Source: Myxocyprinus asiaticus (taxonomy: Eukaryota > Chordata > Actinopteri > Cypriniformes > Catostomidae). From it: a stretch of DNA of 64,000 nucleotides. Positions 61,581-64,000 of this stretch are shown one piece after another (within the stretch, counting starts at the first letter, position 1; each line of letters begins with the position of its first letter). The notes under the pieces were generated by a model. It was given only the letters and a program-made list of their open reading frames with translations. It did no database searches and had not been told where the DNA came from. The position numbers and the translations under genes are program-made. The stretch covers positions 25,608,380-25,672,379 of the forward strand of contig NC_059379.1 in assembly GCF_019703515.2 (NCBI RefSeq), read 5' to 3'.

Positions 61581-62240
61581 AGGGGTAGTTCATCCAAAAA
61601 TGAAAATTCTCTCATCATTTACATGCCATCCCAGATGTGTATGACTTCCTTTCTTCTGCAGAACACAAATTAAGATTTTAGAATATTTCAGCTCTGTAGG
61701 TCAGTACAATGCAAGTGAATGGGTGCCAAAATTGTTATGCTCCAAAAAGCAAATGCAGGCACCATTAAAGTAATCCATATGACTCCAGTGGTTAAATCCA
61801 TATCTTCAGAAGTGATATGATAGATGTGGGTGAGAAACAGATCAATATTTATGTCATTTTTTGCTAGACATTCTTCTCCCTACCCAGCACGGTGCGATAT
61901 GTATGAAGAATGTGAATCACCAAAAACACAAGAAGAAAAATGTGAAAGTGATCTGTTTCTCATCCACACCTATCATATTACTTTTGAAGATATGGATTTA
62001 ACCACTGGAGTCATATGGATTACTTTTATGCTATCTTATGTGATTTTTTTTTTCTTTTTTTTTTTTGAGCTTTAAAATGTTGGCACCCACTCACTTGCAT
62101 TGTATGGACCAAAAGAGCTGAGACATTCTTCTAAAAATCTTCATTTGTGTTCTGCAGAAGAAAGGAAGTCATACACATCTGGGATGGCATAGGGGTGAGT
62201 AAATGATAAGAGAATGTTCATTTTTGGGTGAACTATCCTT
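61581..62240. mobile_element. TTAA-target palindromic element, complete
   Basis: TTAA at 61577-61580 and 62241-62244. The left end is AGGGGTAGTTCATCC and the right end GGTGAACTATCCTT. The two halves are inverted copies nearly to the centre (about 61890-61940), so the whole 660 bp can fold on itself. No transposase. This is the reference copy for at least six partial copies in the window. Confidence 0.88.
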
Positions 62241-62244
62241 TTAA

Positions 62245-62797
62245 GGGTTCTTGTCAGATCTGGATGAATTTGTCAATAAGAAGAGAGGTTTGAAAACATT
62301 TCTAGTAATTATTACAGTGAAAACGTGAACAATGTCCCACAGGGAAATATAAACCAAAGCAAGATCATGTTTTATTAATGCCTACTTTCGCTATTTCATA
62401 GCTTTTAGTTGTTAGTTCACAGTGTAGTTACAGTTTTTAGTGTCAAAAGAATTTAGAACATTAGTTCTGTACTGCAGTACCGCCGCTCCCTAAACGGAAA
62501 GTACGCAGCCTGTGTAGGGCACAACGTGCAGAAATGCTGTCTGTTCGTGCTCCAGTTGTCAATAACGCGATCGGCAGAGCAAAAGGCATTTACACTTAAC
62601 ATGGACGTGTACATGGATTTATACAGTTAATCAGCCCAAAGTAGCTGCGATAGTTTCCAGTACACCTGCGAGGGTGCGGGTTAAATGTGTAAATACTGCT
62701 TATGACATGCGGGACAAAGCACACTGATATACTGCTGCAGATTTAAAAATGTACACTTAAAAACTGGGGAAGGTTGCATAAATCTGTTTTAGACTAG
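62245..62797. other. Intergenic, nothing recognised
   Basis: No coding match; a short, less AT-rich stretch at 62480-62600. Confidence 0.5.
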
Positions 62798-63034
62798 TGT
62801 AGAGCCGAGGAGGGTGGGGCCGGGCTGGAATGAGACACACCCGGTCCCCAATCAGCCTGATGGGGCGCGCGAGGGGTAAAGGCGGCCGGGGACGACAGCT
62901 CGAGAGAGAGAGAGAATTACAGACAGCTGTACTGTGTGTTTTTGGTTGTGTGTTTTGTTTAAATTGTTTATTAAATTATTATTTAAGTTGTCAAGCCGGT
63001 TCTCGCCTCCTCCTTTCCACTAAACCCCCTTACA
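62798..63034. mobile_element. Solo LTR, 237 bp
   Basis: Starts TGTAGAGCC and ends CCCCTTACA (TG...CA), flanked by the exact 5-bp duplication ACTAG (62793-62797 and 63035-63039). The GC-rich first half contrasts with the AT-rich second half (ATTTATTAAATTATTATT-like). No internal coding region. The retroelement family is not identified. Confidence 0.8.
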
Positions 63035-63039
63035 ACTAG

Positions 63040-64000
63040 TCTTATTAGTTTGTTGCCTAAAATGTTGGTCTTAATTTATTCAGTCAGTTGCATAAAAACT
63101 TAGATCAGAATAATTTAAGACCAAAATGTAAGACAGCACACCCCTAGGCTAACTTTTGTTTACATTCTATGTTGCCATGGAAAATAAATTTCAGCTGAGG
63201 CAGTGGGGGCTTCAGTTGAGGGATAGAAGAGGCTTCAGTTGAGACTTTGTAGAAAACTTTGACTTCTACGATGGTCACAAAATTTCTGTTTTTTATTATT
63301 TGGGTTAAAATCACTAAATATGTTCATTAGAATCAATTTTGAAGCATTGTATTCCTCTAATAAGCAAATATTTTCAGCGAATGAAATCTATATTGAGCAT
63401 CCACAGTAGGCCATTTTTTTAAGGCTGTTCAGTGTCTTACTTTTCCCACAATGCAATGCAAATTAGACTGTCTAACTAAAGACAACTGTGAGCTTGTTTT
63501 ATGCAACAGGCTTTCTATGGCGTCTTTAGCTAGTCAGACTAATTGTTAGACGCAGTCTTAAGTTCTTGGCTATGTTTATGCAACTGGCCCCAGATGTCAC
63601 AAGAGCCCATATTTTCAGAATCACCCTGAACATGACCATCACCATGTCACAAAAAAGCCTGCGTTATCATTAGAGCCAAAACTTACCTCAACGTGCTGCC
63701 TTAAGTTGGAGCTGCAATTTTAATCTTGAAATATCCGCTTGTTTTGGTGTTAAATGAAGGCATTACATGATGAAACTATTCTTTTTTTTACTAAGCAGAG
63801 CAAGGAAAGTGTTTCACTAAGTTAGAAGAGCATGCTGCAGCAGTAATGGACTCGTCTTGAGTGACAGTCTGTGTCAGCACGCGCAGCTGTGTGAACTTCC
63901 GCTGTTATAAAAGTCCCATTCAATAATCTCTCAATAAATTACACATTAATTAAAAATAAACCCAGTAATGTAACGACAGGAATGCCGCCCATTGTAATGA
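63040..64000. other. Intergenic, nothing recognised
   Basis: No exon, RNA gene or repeat boundary identified. Confidence 0.5.

Overview
This is vertebrate nuclear DNA, most likely from a cyprinid-like teleost. The coding sequence is split into small exons with GT-AG introns. The closest protein matches I recognise are fish/mammal WDR45B, FOXK2 and TMEM238-like, and the spacer DNA is packed with Tc1, hAT, TTAA-target and LINE repeats of the kind common in carp and zebrafish relatives. The clade is inferred from repeat style; no search was run.

Layout. (1) 924-8163, plus strand: wdr45b (WIPI3), coding exons 2-10; exon 1 lies before the window. The nine exons sum to 968 nt, which with a 67-nt first coding exon gives 344 codons, the length I recall for the human protein. 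Its introns hold a 5'-truncated LINE, a palindromic Tc1 element and two opposite-facing copies of one hAT element. (2) 8164-16490: 3' UTR, a dead LINE bounded by a perfect 15-bp target duplication (10255-13797), and a minisatellite (15313-15733). (3) 16490-30870, plus strand: foxk2, complete in nine coding exons (1818 nt, 605 residues), with a GC-rich CCAAT/GC-box promoter, an FHA domain in exon 1 and the forkhead domain across exons 4-5. Intron 3 contains a Russian-doll nest of transposons, four levels of which have readable target duplications. (4) 30871-41106: foxk2 3' flank, a dead Sleeping Beauty-like Tc1 element (34659-36292), and two near-identical sequences in opposite orientation (32921-33086 and 38145-38327). 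(5) 41107-41652, minus strand: a single-exon TMEM238-like two-pass membrane protein. (6) 41.7-64 kb: no gene that I can support; nested non-autonomous DNA transposons, a DIRS-type remnant and a solo LTR.

The three genes have no evident joint pathway: wdr45b acts in autophagy, foxk2 is a transcription factor, and the TMEM238-like protein is of unknown function. wdr45b and foxk2 are neighbours in human too, as I recall (convergent there, tandem here), so the pair looks like conserved synteny with a local rearrangement. I found no evidence of a new biochemical system; the most notable signal is the architecture of the repeats.
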